From Bacillus cereus (GTDB lineage Bacteria > Bacillota > Bacilli > Bacillales > Bacillaceae_G), in contig NZ_CP089518.1 of NCBI RefSeq assembly GCF_025917685.1, positions 3,163,001 to 3,227,000 of the forward strand: a stretch of 64,000 nucleotides of DNA, in the 5' to 3' direction. A program made the position numbers and the translations under genes. The notes under the pieces were generated by a model. That model ran no database searches. It saw nothing but the letters and a program-made list of their open reading frames with translations, and had not been told where the DNA came from. Each line of letters opens with the position of its first letter. Position 1 is the stretch's first letter. This document shows positions 52,087 through 61,189 of this stretch, piece by piece.

Positions 52087-53373
52087 TTACGATAACATCA
52101 TATCCATATCTTCTGCTGCAGTTGTAATCAATTTTAAACCGAATGTTTCTTGTAATACATCAAGCACGCTAGGTGAAATAAATTCAGGAGCCTTTGGACC
52201 GATACGGATATCTTGAATTCCAAGACTAAATAGCCCGAGTAAAATAGCAACCGCTTTTTGTTCAAACCAAGATAGGACAATACTCAATGGCAATTCGTTT
52301 ACTTCACATTGAAAAGCATCTGCTAAAGCAGCCGCTATTTTCAATGTAGAAATTGAATTATTACATTGTCCTAAATCAATGTAACGCGGAATCTCCGTAC
52401 CCGGTACAACCCCATAACTTACATCATTAAAGCGGAATTTCCCACAAGAAGTTGTTAAAATTACCGTTTCTGGTGGAAGTGACGTTGCTAATTCACGATA
52501 ATATTCCCCGCCTTTTCCTGGAGCATCACAACCTGCGATGACAAAGAAACGCTTAATCTTTCCTTCTTTTACTGCCTCAATAATTTCTGGGGCTAATGAT
52601 AAGACTGTATTATGATGAAACCCTGTTACTAACTGTTCATCCGAATCTATATGTACTTCTGGAAGTTCAAGCGCTTTTTGAATCAATGGTGTAAAATCAT
52701 CATTTTCAATTTTTTGTACACCCTCTAAACCTGCAATATCATATGAATAGAATCGATCAGAATATGATCCTTTAATTGGCATCACACAGTTCGTTGTAGC
52801 TAATATTGCACCGGTAAATTTTTCGAAAAGTCGTCGTTGATCATACCATGCCTTACCAATGTTTCCTTTTAAATGTTTATATTTTTTGAGCTGCGGATAT
52901 CCGTGCGCTGGTAACATTTCAGAATGCGTATAAATATTAATTTCTTTTCCTTCTGTTTGCTTTAATAATTCTTCTAACGCAAATAAATTATGACCAGTAA
53001 CTACAATTGCCTTACCTTCTACATGGTTTTGCGTAATTTGAACAGGCTCTGGAACACCAAAGTGATTCGTATGTGCCTCATCTAATAATTCCATCACCCG
53101 CAAAGCTGATTTCCCAACTTTCATAGCCATATCAATATGTTCTTGTTCATTAAAATTAGAATTTGTTAATGTCATATATAAAGCTTCTTGCGTTGTAGCA
53201 TCTACAAATGCATCAGTATACCCTAGCTGAGCAGCATGCGTACGATAAGCCGCAATTCCTTTTAACCCAAACACAATCGTATCTTGTAAACTTGCAATTG
53301 TTTCATTTTTACCGCAAACACCTATCACTTTACATCCACCTGTCGGCGTTTGTTCACATTGATAACAAAACAT
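52087..53373 (-). CDS. hcp: Hybrid-cluster protein (hydroxylamine/NO reductase)
   Basis: 428 residues. The N-terminal cluster ligands are in MFCYQCEQTPTGGCKVIGVCG. Hybrid-cluster ligands follow in ATTNCVMPI, AGCDAPGKGG, TTSCGKFRFND and GQCNNS. Hcp reduces NO or hydroxylamine under anaerobic nitrosative stress. The ATG at 53373 is seven bases after GGTGG and gives the family N-terminus. A perfect FNR-type box lies 65 bp upstream, so anaerobic induction is expected. Confidence 0.93.
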   Translation of the reverse strand: MFCYQCEQTPTGGCKVIGVCGKNETIASLQDTIVFGLKGIAAYRTHAAQLGYTDAFVDATTQEALYMTLTNSNFNEQEHIDMAMKVGKSALRVMELLDEAHTNHFGVPEPVQITQNHVEGKAIVVTGHNLFALEELLKQTEGKEINIYTHSEMLPAHGYPQLKKYKHLKGNIGKAWYDQRRLFEKFTGAILATTNCVMPIKGSYSDRFYSYDIAGLEGVQKIENDDFTPLIQKALELPEVHIDSDEQLVTGFHHNTVLSLAPEIIEAVKEGKIKRFFVIAGCDAPGKGGEYYRELATSLPPETVILTTSCGKFRFNDVSYGVVPGTEIPRYIDLGQCNNSISTLKIAAALADAFQCEVNELPLSIVLSWFEQKAVAILLGLFSLGIQDIRIGPKAPEFISPSVLDVLQETFGLKLITTAAEDMDMMLS

Positions 53374-53438
53374 TATCATCCCACCCTCTCCCAATCATTC
53401 CTTACAACCTAAGCATAATACCCATTGATGAAAAGGGA

Positions 53439-53454
53439 TGTGATATCAATCACA
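53439..53454. promoter_or_regulatory. FNR-type box of hcp
   Basis: TGTGATATCAATCACA fits the Bacillus FNR consensus TGTGA-N6-TCACA exactly. Confidence 0.8.
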
Positions 53455-53470
53455 ATAATATGTATAAATT

Positions 53471-53484
53471 TGTGACAGTTCACA
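53471..53484. promoter_or_regulatory. Second TGTGA/TCACA dyad
   Basis: TGTGACAGTTCACA has the same half-sites as the FNR box but a spacer of four, so it may bind a different Crp/Fnr protein or be a degenerate site. Confidence 0.5.
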
Positions 53485-53649
53485 TTGTTGACATAATATT
53501 TTTACTGTCTTCTGATATTAATACTTGCGCATGATCAATTATTTGCATAATATATCAGCGCACTTTTAAGGAATACAAAAATCATACCCATCTAATATTT
53601 CACAAAATTTCCCTTGCTGATGGTACAATTAAAATTATGGAGGGATAAT

Positions 53650-54681
53650 ATGGTATATATGATGTTTTATTATGGGATACTATTTCTTATACTCGGTATT
53701 GCAGTATTTCTGTTTATTATGGCCGGGTCACGAAAAATTAGGGATAAAAAACTTTCATTCGTAATGATCGGTTTAGGGATAAATACACTTGCAAGTCCAG
53801 TGGCACTTTTTATAGGGGTGATGGCAACAGATTCTCCATATAGTACTAGACTTGATTTTTGGAAAGGATTTCTCTTTATTCAAGGAATACCTCTTTTCTT
53901 ACTACTTATAGCTTTCATTTGGTGGTTTATTCGCCCGCCCAAAGTAAAAGTTTCAACGAGTATTGAAAAAGATCTTGAACAAAATATTAAAAGTACTAAG
54001 AAAAAAGCGACACGAGGCCGTCCCGTTACTGCCATACGTATTTCAATTCCAATTATTTTATTAGTAGGCTGTTTTTCTTACTTTTTGTATTTACAGGACA
54101 TCACACTTAAAAAAAGTCATTCTCCGAATAATATAAATACGATTAAAGTAGTAAAAAAAGATTCGGACTCTACTCATGGTCCCTCTCCAGTCAGAATTAA
54201 ATACGGTTGGTCGGAACATTTGGACACAAGTATTGCAAATGCTGGGGAACGTCTCGATTCTTCAAACGTTTCAATAGATTGGAAAAACGACTATGAAGCA
54301 ACGATAACGCTACGCGGAAAAGAAACAGTACCTGAAGTTGTGGAATTTAATGTATCAGATAAATCCAGTAGTTCTGTTTTTAAGAAAGTACAAAAAGTGG
54401 TCAGTTCCTTTACCTTTCAAAAAAGTGAATCTCCAAATCTAATAAATATTATCGAGTTTAGGGAAACAATAAAATCAAAAGGACCAAGTCCCAGTTCAAC
54501 TGTAAGAATCTATTATGGGAAAAGAGGTAGCATTTTAGAAAAATATAAAGAGGTCACTCTTAAGGAAATGTATACGACAGAGAACTTCAATATCAATTGG
54601 AGAAACGATGAACAAGTACAGGTAGATGTATTAGAGGAAAATGTAATAACAGCTACCATCGTGATTGATTTGTCAAAGTAA
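53650..54681 (+). CDS. Membrane protein with duplicated DUF5412-like domain
   Basis: 343 residues. Four membrane spans: about 3-22, 35-55, 72-92 and 125-145 (SIPIILLVGCFSYFLYL). The outside part holds two similar blocks: NTIKVVKKDSDSTHGPSPVRIKYG-type and NIIEFRETIKSKGPSPSSTVRIYYG-type, each followed by a WKND/WRND stretch. This matches the DUF5412 layout. Function unknown. ATG at 53650 after GGAGG. Confidence 0.65.
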   Translation: MVYMMFYYGILFLILGIAVFLFIMAGSRKIRDKKLSFVMIGLGINTLASPVALFIGVMATDSPYSTRLDFWKGFLFIQGIPLFLLLIAFIWWFIRPPKVKVSTSIEKDLEQNIKSTKKKATRGRPVTAIRISIPIILLVGCFSYFLYLQDITLKKSHSPNNINTIKVVKKDSDSTHGPSPVRIKYGWSEHLDTSIANAGERLDSSNVSIDWKNDYEATITLRGKETVPEVVEFNVSDKSSSSVFKKVQKVVSSFTFQKSESPNLINIIEFRETIKSKGPSPSSTVRIYYGKRGSILEKYKEVTLKEMYTTENFNINWRNDEQVQVDVLEENVITATIVIDLSK

Positions 54682-54942
54682 ATTTATTTTTCACATGTTA
54701 TAACTGTTTCCTACATGGCACACGAGAAATACATAGTATATACAACTAAAAAGATTTATAGACATTATGAGCAACCTCTTTCTTTACAATACATTTACAC
54801 TATCTTTACATTGTTTACATTATTTATATGATATATTTATATAGAAACTACTTAAGAAATTTCATGTACATTTTATCTTTATGATTTCTTATCTGATTGA
54901 TAAAAAGATCATGTTATATTTTTATAACAGGGGTGAACTAGG

Positions 54943-55047
54943 ATGACTGAAACATTAAAAACACTTATAATGCTTGATGTTACTTACGTTGTTATAGCAA
55001 TTATGACGGTACTGGTATTTGTATATTTGGAATTAAAATCTCAGTAA
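54943..55047 (+). CDS. Membrane micro-protein (34 aa)
   Basis: 34 codons: MTETLKTLIMLDVTYVVIAI, then MTVLVFVYLELKSQ. GGGGTGA precedes the ATG and TTGATA with TTATAT 17 bp apart lies just upstream. One membrane span; family unknown. A terminator follows at 55094. Confidence 0.55.
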   Translation: MTETLKTLIMLDVTYVVIAIMTVLVFVYLELKSQ

Positions 55048-55093
55048 CGTATACAGGCGTAATTGATAGCTTCGCATTTAAATATAGCTAGAA

Positions 55094-55128
55094 GAAAGCG
55101 AGGAGGAAATTGTTTCCCCTCGCTTTTA
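55094..55128. terminator. Bidirectional terminator
   Basis: AAAGCGAGG and CCTCGCTTT around a short internal GGAAA/TTTCC stem. Confidence 0.85.
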
Positions 55129-55143
55129 TATTCCAACAGTTTC

Positions 55144-55914
55144 TTATTTCAACAAATCCAATGTATGTAAAAGTAATCCTCTGTCCCCTACTTCTCCATG
55201 ACCAGGCACTACTAAGTTCATATTTCCATATCGGTTCAACACATTCTCAATTGATATCGACCATTCATTTACATATGCATCAGCAACATTCCCTAAATCT
55301 TTTGCCCCCGCAGATTTCACTAAACAGCCTCCTGCTAAAATGTTGTATTGCGGTAACCATACGACAATATTATCTTCTGTATGTCCTTTCCCTGGATAGA
55401 ACGTTTCTACTTTCATATTTCCAAACTTCAAATTCGTAATTGTTTGTAAGTCTCCAAGTGGTTCTTCATATCCATTTTTCTTTGCTAATTCCGCAGTTAA
55501 TGCTGTACTATGCGCTTTAATACCTCTTTCTTTCAACGTTTGTATTCCGCCAATTCGATCAGCGTGCGCATGTGTAATAATAACATCCGTTACGCGCTTC
55601 TTAAATTTCTTTTCTACCATCTCTATTAATTCTTTCGTTAACTTATCATCCCAAGAAGAATCGACAAGTACTAATCCTTTTGAAGTAGTAAGAACTAGAC
55701 CGTTCGAAGGAACTGCTTCTCCGTTAAAATAACCTAACTCCGTATGAACCCATACATTTTTGTTTAACTGAGAAAGTGAAATAGTTCCTGTCTCATTTTT
55801 TATTACTTTGTGCTCTATCATTCGTTCTGCTTGTACAGAGGAAATTGTACTAACAAATTGAGTTGTTCCTAGTAAACTAACACATACCCCTACTTTTAAT
55901 AATGTATTTTTCAT
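55144..55914 (-). CDS. Subclass B1 metallo-beta-lactamase BcII
   Basis: 257-residue precursor, the BcII length. Signal peptide about 1-30 ([20 protein letters not shown]). Zinc site 1 is HAHADR plus His in GKGHTEDN; site 2 is Asp in HAHADR, Cys in GGCLVKS and His in VPGHGEVGD. It hydrolyses most beta-lactams, carbapenems included, outside the cell membrane. This chromosomal gene is a hallmark of the B. cereus group (called blm or bla2). ATG at 55914 preferred to one 21 bases upstream. Confidence 0.95.
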   Translation of the reverse strand: MKNTLLKVGVCVSLLGTTQFVSTISSVQAERMIEHKVIKNETGTISLSQLNKNVWVHTELGYFNGEAVPSNGLVLTTSKGLVLVDSSWDDKLTKELIEMVEKKFKKRVTDVIITHAHADRIGGIQTLKERGIKAHSTALTAELAKKNGYEEPLGDLQTITNLKFGNMKVETFYPGKGHTEDNIVVWLPQYNILAGGCLVKSAGAKDLGNVADAYVNEWSISIENVLNRYGNMNLVVPGHGEVGDRGLLLHTLDLLK

Positions 55915-56017
55915 TTTCTCCACCCTTTCTTTCAAACGAAATAGTTATTACCTATATTAGACAATTCATCTCAAATGTTTGTTCCATCTTTTCTTACATA
56001 TTTTTCATGTAATTAAT

Positions 56018-56046
56018 AAAAAAGCGTACAACATTCTGTACGCTTC
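56018..56046 (-). terminator. Terminator of the GH25 gene
   Basis: AAGCGTACA and TGTACGCTT with T run on the minus strand. Confidence 0.85.
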
Positions 56047-56051
56047 AAAAC

Positions 56052-56789
56052 TTAATCGTTCATTCCATAATTCTTAAATTCTTCCTCATTCCCATAAAAT
56101 ACATTCAAATCAATATACTTTTCTTTCCCGTTATACCCTCTTAACCTTCCACGATTTGTGTATTGCCAAAACGTCCAATTTCTTTCATCCGATAAACTCG
56201 GTTTTGTAAGAACACTACGAATCCATATATCACATTCGGGATATGCATCTTTTATGTACAACTCATACGCCTCTTGAGTTGCATACAATATTACTTTCTT
56301 GTCATAATGTTTTTCTAGCATTTTTACCATTACTGTCAACTCTTTCTCAACATCTTCACGCTGAGGTGGATTATCTTTTTTATTAGCATAAAACTCAACA
56401 TCAATTACCGGTGGCAATGCTTGTTTATGTTTTGGAACGGTTCGTATATATTGCTTTGCTTGCGTTTCACCTTTACTATCAAAACTAAAAAAATGATACG
56501 CTCCGGTGCGCATACCTGTCTTATTTGCATTCGTCCAATTTGTCGAAAAGTACTCATCCACAAACGCACTTCCTTCAGTAGCCTTTATAAACGCAAACTT
56601 CATATTTTGCTTTTCTAACTCTCTCCAATCTATCTCTCCTTGATAAGACGCGACATCTACACCTTTTACCTCATACTTGTCCGCACTGAATTGATTCGGA
56701 ATGAATATACCTTGAAAAACTAAATAGGCGACAACACCCATTACACTAATTAAGGTGAAAACTCCTCCTATAATAAACTTCTTTTTCAT
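56052..56789 (-). CDS. GH25 lysozyme (N-acetylmuramidase), membrane-anchored or secreted
   Basis: 245 residues. One N-terminal membrane span (about 6-28, GGVFTLISVMGVVAYLVF) without a clear cleavage site. The GH25 barrel follows: GVDVASYQGEIDW, FAFIKATEGSAFVD, GAYHFFSF, and the catalytic PPVIDVEFY. It cleaves peptidoglycan at muramic acid. Typical of the small PelE/YegX-like GH25 proteins of bacilli. Confidence 0.9.
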   Translation of the reverse strand: MKKKFIIGGVFTLISVMGVVAYLVFQGIFIPNQFSADKYEVKGVDVASYQGEIDWRELEKQNMKFAFIKATEGSAFVDEYFSTNWTNANKTGMRTGAYHFFSFDSKGETQAKQYIRTVPKHKQALPPVIDVEFYANKKDNPPQREDVEKELTVMVKMLEKHYDKKVILYATQEAYELYIKDAYPECDIWIRSVLTKPSLSDERNWTFWQYTNRGRLRGYNGKEKYIDLNVFYGNEEEFKNYGMND

Positions 56790-56823
56790 TCATATCCCCC
56801 ATCTTTACACATTAAAATTCTAC

Positions 56824-57105
56824 TTACCATTCACGTTTTTTATTAATCATCATTTTTTCTTCAAACGCCTTCTCTAAATCAATATTTAATTTATTCGCTA
56901 AATCACATACATTCCAAATTACATCAAACATTTCTAAACCAATCTCTCGTTTCGAATCTTGTATTTTATCACGCTTTAATATAACTTCCGCTAATTCACC
57001 TAATTCCGCCATCGCATACATCGTGCGTTCTTCAATTGTTGTATGTTGAAACCCTTTTTCTTTACTAAAACTTGCTACATATCTCTGGAATTCTGAAATA
57101 TTCAT
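56824..57105 (-). CDS. MazG-like nucleotide pyrophosphohydrolase
   Basis: 93 residues: ERTMYAMAELGELAEVILK and EIGLEMFDVIWNVCDLANK give the two E..E and E..D helices of the MazG metal site. Removes pyrophosphate from non-standard nucleotides in the family; substrate here unknown. Start after AAGGGAG. Confidence 0.85.
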   Translation of the reverse strand: MNISEFQRYVASFSKEKGFQHTTIEERTMYAMAELGELAEVILKRDKIQDSKREIGLEMFDVIWNVCDLANKLNIDLEKAFEEKMMINKKREW

Positions 57106-57227
57106 ACTTAATCTCCCTTCTTCACAAATGCCATTTTTCTATTACACTTAAAATCAAAACTGTATTTTGTTAAATTATAACATTCATACTATAATTTATT
57201 TATAGTCCATTAACGGAGGTGTTTCTG

Positions 57228-57518
57228 GTGACTCTCTTCGCGTATCCATCATTATTTATACTAGCAATCATTTCATTTGCACTAGCTTATTTTATTGAGG
57301 TAAAACAATACACTTGGCTCTTATCAGGATTCAATGAACGCCGTGTGCTAGATAAAGTGAAGTTATCAAAAATAGTTGGTCTTTATAATTTAACTTCTGG
57401 TGTTATTGCCACAATTGGCAGTGTCTTCATTACTCCTAATGTTAAAATTATATTTCCCAACATTATTATTGGCCACGTTATAATCGCTGCTTATGTAAAT
57501 ACACGTATGGTTCAGTAA
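57228..57518 (+). CDS. DUF3784 membrane protein
   Basis: 96 residues, three spans, with the DUF3784 mark YTWLLSGFNERRV after TM1. GTG at 57228 is seven bases after GGAGGT; an earlier GTG overlaps that site. Unknown function. Confidence 0.75.
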   Translation: MTLFAYPSLFILAIISFALAYFIEVKQYTWLLSGFNERRVLDKVKLSKIVGLYNLTSGVIATIGSVFITPNVKIIFPNIIIGHVIIAAYVNTRMVQ

Positions 57519-57519
57519 A

Positions 57520-57553
57520 AAAAGACCATCCAATTGGATGATCTTTTTTATAA
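57520..57553. terminator. Bidirectional terminator
   Basis: AAAAGACCATCC and GGATGATCTTTT around AATT between convergent genes. Confidence 0.85.
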
Positions 57554-57829
57554 CTTATCAACATATTGCTTCGCTTCTAACAATGAAAATCCAAAAGCCT
57601 CTCTTACTCTCTTAATTGCTGTAACTGTTTTTCCTTCTTCCACAAGCTGGCGTAATTCTTTATTAATTTCAGGTTCTCTATCTACAATTCCCATTTCTTT
57701 CGAAATTAATTGTAATCTATCTTCCATCTTCTTTAAACGCGCATCCGTTTTCTTTTCGATTTTATTTAATTTTTCAACGATATAAATAAACCCAAAAATC
57801 GCTATCGGTATGATCATCCAAAATTCCAT
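57548..57829 (-). CDS. Membrane-anchored protein with L7/L12-like C-terminal domain
   Basis: 93 residues: membrane span 4-18 (WMIIPIAIFGFIYIV), a charged coiled coil (KLNKIEKKTDARLKKMEDRL), and a final helix pair GKTVTAIKRVREAFGFSLLE-AKQYVDKL like the ribosomal L7/L12 C-terminal domain. Such stand-alone domains are common in Firmicutes; role unknown. Confidence 0.75.
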   Translation of the reverse strand: MEFWMIIPIAIFGFIYIVEKLNKIEKKTDARLKKMEDRLQLISKEMGIVDREPEINKELRQLVEEGKTVTAIKRVREAFGFSLLEAKQYVDKL

Positions 57830-57962
57830 GACTATTCCTCCTCATTAGCTTTCATTTGTTTTATTTCACTAATTTATGTAAATTTTACCACATGACACAT
57901 TTAATGTATAATAGTAATATACAACACTATTGATAAAAACTTTTATGCTAGGGGGACACTTC

Positions 57963-58166
57963 ATGAAAAGATTTTTGAAGACATTATTACTATTTGTAGT
58001 TCTTTCAATCGTATTACATGTGCTATTCGATATAACTGGTTGGCTCCTTTTCAAAGCACCTATTAAAAATAAAGAAATATTTATTTCCTTTATAACAGCT
58101 ACATGGCTTATGTACATGTACCGAGATAAATTCCTTCAATTTTTACCTCGAACTTACTTAAAATAA
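57963..58166 (+). CDS. Small two-span membrane protein (67 aa)
   Basis: 67 residues starting MKRFLKTLLLFVVLSIVLHV, second span FISFITATWLMYMY. ATG at 57963 follows AGGGGG; the longer frame has no site. Terminator immediately after. Family unknown. Confidence 0.65.
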   Translation: MKRFLKTLLLFVVLSIVLHVLFDITGWLLFKAPIKNKEIFISFITATWLMYMYRDKFLQFLPRTYLK

Positions 58167-58205
58167 AAAAAAACACTTCATCAACAAAAGATGGAGTGTT
58201 TTCTT
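58165..58205 (+). terminator. Terminator
   Basis: AAAACACTTCATC and GATGGAGTGTTTTC around seven bases. Confidence 0.85.
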
Positions 58206-58315
58206 TTATTCCCTCTTTCTCTTAAAACGCACCTTTTTATTCCATTCACTACACTTCTCTTTATCTACTAATGTATAATAAAGTTAATATTCTGTTTTAT
58301 CAGAAGGGAGATACT

Positions 58316-59353
58316 ATGAACTTATTAAGTAGAAATATATCCAAGCAAATGAAACAATATTCCGTTTCCGGGTTAAGCCTTGCCGTTATACGTGACGGTA
58401 GACTGGATGAAGCGACAGCCTACGGAACACTTGAGTCTGGAACAACTAGAAATATTACTACAAATTCCATCCTCAATTCTTGTTCTATTAGCAAATTCAT
58501 CACCGCAATGCTCGTACTAACATTATCAGATCAAGCAATCGTACATTTAGATGAAGACGTAAATGATAGACTCACATCTTGGAATATCCCTACCAATCTA
58601 TTTACTTCAAAGAAAAAAATCACTTTACGAAATTTATTAAGTCATCAATCTGGAATTACTGATCCTCCTAATAGTTTTGAACCTTATACCCTCGCAAAAG
58701 GACTACCTAAAATGTCCGAACTCCTTGCCGGTGATACATTATATTGCCCAGTACCTATAGCAGCAACTTATAAACCAGAAAGTGAATTTCACTACTCAGA
58801 CGCAAACTTTTGTATAATCGAACAACTACTAGAAGATATTACAGGAAAATCATTTAGTCAGTTACTAGAAGAATTTATCTTCCAGCCACTACAAATGAAA
58901 AATAGTACACTCTTCTCTCCCGATGTCATAGATAAAACCGATGATTTTGCTTGTGGACATAATAAAGATGGCACCGTTACAAATGAGAAGTATCCATTTT
59001 ACCCATTCGCAGCAGCTTCAGGCATTTGGACAACACCAACAGACTTATCAACTTTAGTAATTGAAATCATTCATTCCTTACAAGGAAAGGGCAAACTAAA
59101 ACTTTCTCAAAAAACAGTACAAGACATGATTTCTCCTCAAGGTTGCTCAAAATGGACTGGACTAGGTGTTTTTCTAGATGATTCTAACGAAGACTTACAA
59201 ATTTATTCCCTTGGATGGGGCGTGGGATTTCAATGTATGATGGTTTGTTATCCACATAGAGGTAATGGAGCTGTTATTATGACGAATTCCGATTTAGGTG
59301 TTCATCAAATGAAGGGCATCATTGGTGAGGTTTTAAAAACGTTATCCTTATAA
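58316..59353 (+). CDS. Serine hydrolase of the class C beta-lactamase/DD-peptidase family
   Basis: 345 residues. The SxxK nucleophile is in NSCSISKFI, the Tyr in FHYSDANFCI and the third motif probably GWGVGFQC. No signal peptide is seen, so it is likely cytoplasmic, an EstB/LACTB-like esterase or peptidase, not a resistance enzyme. ATG at 58316 after AAGGGAG. Confidence 0.85.
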   Translation: MNLLSRNISKQMKQYSVSGLSLAVIRDGRLDEATAYGTLESGTTRNITTNSILNSCSISKFITAMLVLTLSDQAIVHLDEDVNDRLTSWNIPTNLFTSKKKITLRNLLSHQSGITDPPNSFEPYTLAKGLPKMSELLAGDTLYCPVPIAATYKPESEFHYSDANFCIIEQLLEDITGKSFSQLLEEFIFQPLQMKNSTLFSPDVIDKTDDFACGHNKDGTVTNEKYPFYPFAAASGIWTTPTDLSTLVIEIIHSLQGKGKLKLSQKTVQDMISPQGCSKWTGLGVFLDDSNEDLQIYSLGWGVGFQCMMVCYPHRGNGAVIMTNSDLGVHQMKGIIGEVLKTLSL

Positions 59354-59356
59354 TGA

Positions 59357-59390
59357 AAAGAAAGAAGCTGTTCCTTCCAGCTTCTTTCTT
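59357..59390 (+). terminator. Terminator directly joined to bcr1
   Basis: AAAGAAAGAAGCTG and CAGCTTCTTTCTTT around seven bases; its T tail overlaps the TTTAT of the bcr1 copy. Confidence 0.85.
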
Positions 59391-59482
59391 TATCCCGCTA
59401 TTTGCCGGGCAGTAAGACCGATTGGTTCAACTAATAATCAGTGGGGGATGAAGAACCCCCACTGATTAAAGTTTCACTTTAT
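59389..59482 (-). repeat. bcr1-type repeat, 94-bp partially deleted copy
   Basis: Inverted relative to the first copy; TTTAT at 59389-59393 and 59478-59482. Keeps GGGCAGTAAGACCGATTGG and the CAGTGGGGG/CCCCCACTG stem. Supplies the TAA stop of the adjacent minus-strand gene. Confidence 0.78.
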
Positions 59483-59727
59483 ATAACATTTTTCGCAACA
59501 ATTTTTATATGTTCTGGTGCGATAATTTCCGTTATACTTTCTTGGAAATCTTCATGCAACAGTTCTTCAATATGTTCTAACTGCACTTCGACATGTGTGC
59601 ATTCTAAATTATGTATGTTTAATAGTGCATAATGATCTTTCTTCTTAATTACTAAATATTGATTTTCTTCTGTTACGAGTATCGATCCTAATCGTACTCC
59701 TAGTAAGCGTTGATCATCAAACTTCAT
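59479..59727 (-). CDS. Small hypothetical protein (82 aa)
   Basis: 82 residues, start ATG 59727 after AAGGAG. Contains LLGVRLGSILVTEENQYLV and LLHEDFQESITEI. The final codons and the TAA come from the inserted bcr1 copy, so the natural C-terminus may have differed slightly. Family not recognised. Confidence 0.65.
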   Translation of the reverse strand: MKFDDQRLLGVRLGSILVTEENQYLVIKKKDHYALLNIHNLECTHVEVQLEHIEELLHEDFQESITEIIAPEHIKIVAKNVI

Positions 59728-60006
59728 AATTACTTCTCCTTCCCTCACATAAATGAAATCAAAATGAAAATAATTATATTTATGGATAACACTCTTTTTT
59801 AGACTATATCATAATTTACTAGAATATAAATATCATTTTTCCTTTTAATAAAAATTCCTATTCTTTCATATATTTCAATACAAAAAACTTTCTCAATACA
59901 AAATTAGAATTTTCAGTTTTTATTCTTATGAAAATCTATTATAATAAAGTTAATAAATGTTTGACCTCTCCTAATTCATGTACATATGGATGATCAGTAG
60001 TTGCTG

Positions 60007-61050
60007 CTACTGATCTATTTTTTTGATTTCAGAAAGTAAATACGCTGCATCCTTTCCTACACCACAAATAAGTGCAGAGCCCCTTTGAGATTGCCACGGC
60101 AAACCGATATAATATAATCCTCTTACGGGACTTATTCCCTTTACATGATTAGGAAATCCTTTCTCATTCACTGTCTTTTCTATTTCAATCCAGTTATAAC
60201 CTGAAGCAAAACCAGTTGACCATATAATACTTTCTGCACTATATGTATCACCATTCTGAAACATAATATTATTTTCTGATGCACTTACTACTTTTTCCTG
60301 TAGTTGTATTGCTCCATTACGAATAAGTTCCTGACCTTCAAAACCAAAAATAGGATCCTTCCTCTTTTGAAACCATTTTCCCCTCTTTGTATTTACTTCA
60401 GCGTACAATAAACCCAATTTTTCTAACCAATTAAAAATGCTCTTTCTAAAAAGATGTAACGGTAGAAATGTTAAAGGATGACTGATAGACATTGTAACTT
60501 CATGAGTTTTTGCAAGTTCTACTGCGATTTGCATTCCTGAATTCCCACCACCTACTACTAGTACTTTCCCCTTAGGAATTTGCGGTGGTGATTTATATTG
60601 TGATGAATGTCTTTGAAAAACATGCGATGAAAGACGTTGTGAGTATGAGGGGATATACGGTTGCTGAAAACCACCTGTTGCGATAACAACCTTTTTTGAT
60701 TGTAAAGTTTCTCTAGGAGTATGTAATTCGAATATATCTTTTTCTTTCTTTATTTTTAAAACTTCGGTTTGCAATTGGACCGGTAATTTAAAGTGCCTTG
60801 CATATTCTTCTAAATAGGTTGCAATTTCATCTTTATGTGGTAATTCATTTTTCCCACCTATTAATGCCCTCCCCGGCAAACTACTGTAAGACCTTGGGGT
60901 AAAAAGTTGCAAAGAATCATATCTGTTTCTCCATGAATCACCAATTCGCTTTCCTGCCTCAAGTAATAAAAAATTATATCCTTCTTGCTTCAAGTAGTAT
61001 CCCATTGTTAATCCAGCTTGACCAGCTCCAATAATAATTAGGTCTTTCAC
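60007..61050 (-). CDS. FAD/NAD(P)-dependent monooxygenase-like oxidoreductase (CzcO type)
   Basis: 347 residues. FAD site IIIGAGQAGLTMGYYL, substrate loop DSWRNRYDSLQLFTP, second dinucleotide site LVVGGGNSGMQIAVEL, and ATG-like IWSTGFASGY. Flavin-containing monooxygenase relatives oxidise amines, ketones or sulfides; actual substrate unknown. GTG start after AAGGAGG. Confidence 0.87.
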   Translation of the reverse strand: MKDLIIIGAGQAGLTMGYYLKQEGYNFLLLEAGKRIGDSWRNRYDSLQLFTPRSYSSLPGRALIGGKNELPHKDEIATYLEEYARHFKLPVQLQTEVLKIKKEKDIFELHTPRETLQSKKVVIATGGFQQPYIPSYSQRLSSHVFQRHSSQYKSPPQIPKGKVLVVGGGNSGMQIAVELAKTHEVTMSISHPLTFLPLHLFRKSIFNWLEKLGLLYAEVNTKRGKWFQKRKDPIFGFEGQELIRNGAIQLQEKVVSASENNIMFQNGDTYSAESIIWSTGFASGYNWIEIEKTVNEKGFPNHVKGISPVRGLYYIGLPWQSQRGSALICGVGKDAAYLLSEIKKIDQ

Positions 61051-61155
61051 TCTAATCCCTCCTTCTTTTATACATATGAATACTTGTTCATGTATTCATA
61101 TGTTTCCGTAATCATAACATTTTATTTTTATATAATTCAATATCTACTCAAAATA

Positions 61156-61189
61156 AAAAAGAGCAGTTTACTATAAAGTAAACTCCCCT
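61156..61189 (-). terminator. Terminator of phosphoesterase gene
   Basis: GGAGTTTACTT and AGTAAACTGCTC followed by TTTTTT on the minus strand. Confidence 0.8.

Noticed and set aside
55144..59353. Several resistance-like genes (BcII, serine hydrolase, APH-fold kinase at 17092) as an acquired resistance island
   Set aside because: They are dispersed, have Bacillus-like composition, and belong to families normally chromosomal in the B. cereus group; no integrase or transposase is present.
59441..59632. Plus-strand frame starting MGDEEPPLIKVSLYI
   Set aside because: Its start lies in bcr1 and it overlaps a better-supported minus-strand gene; the similar frame near 14557 also arises only from the repeat.
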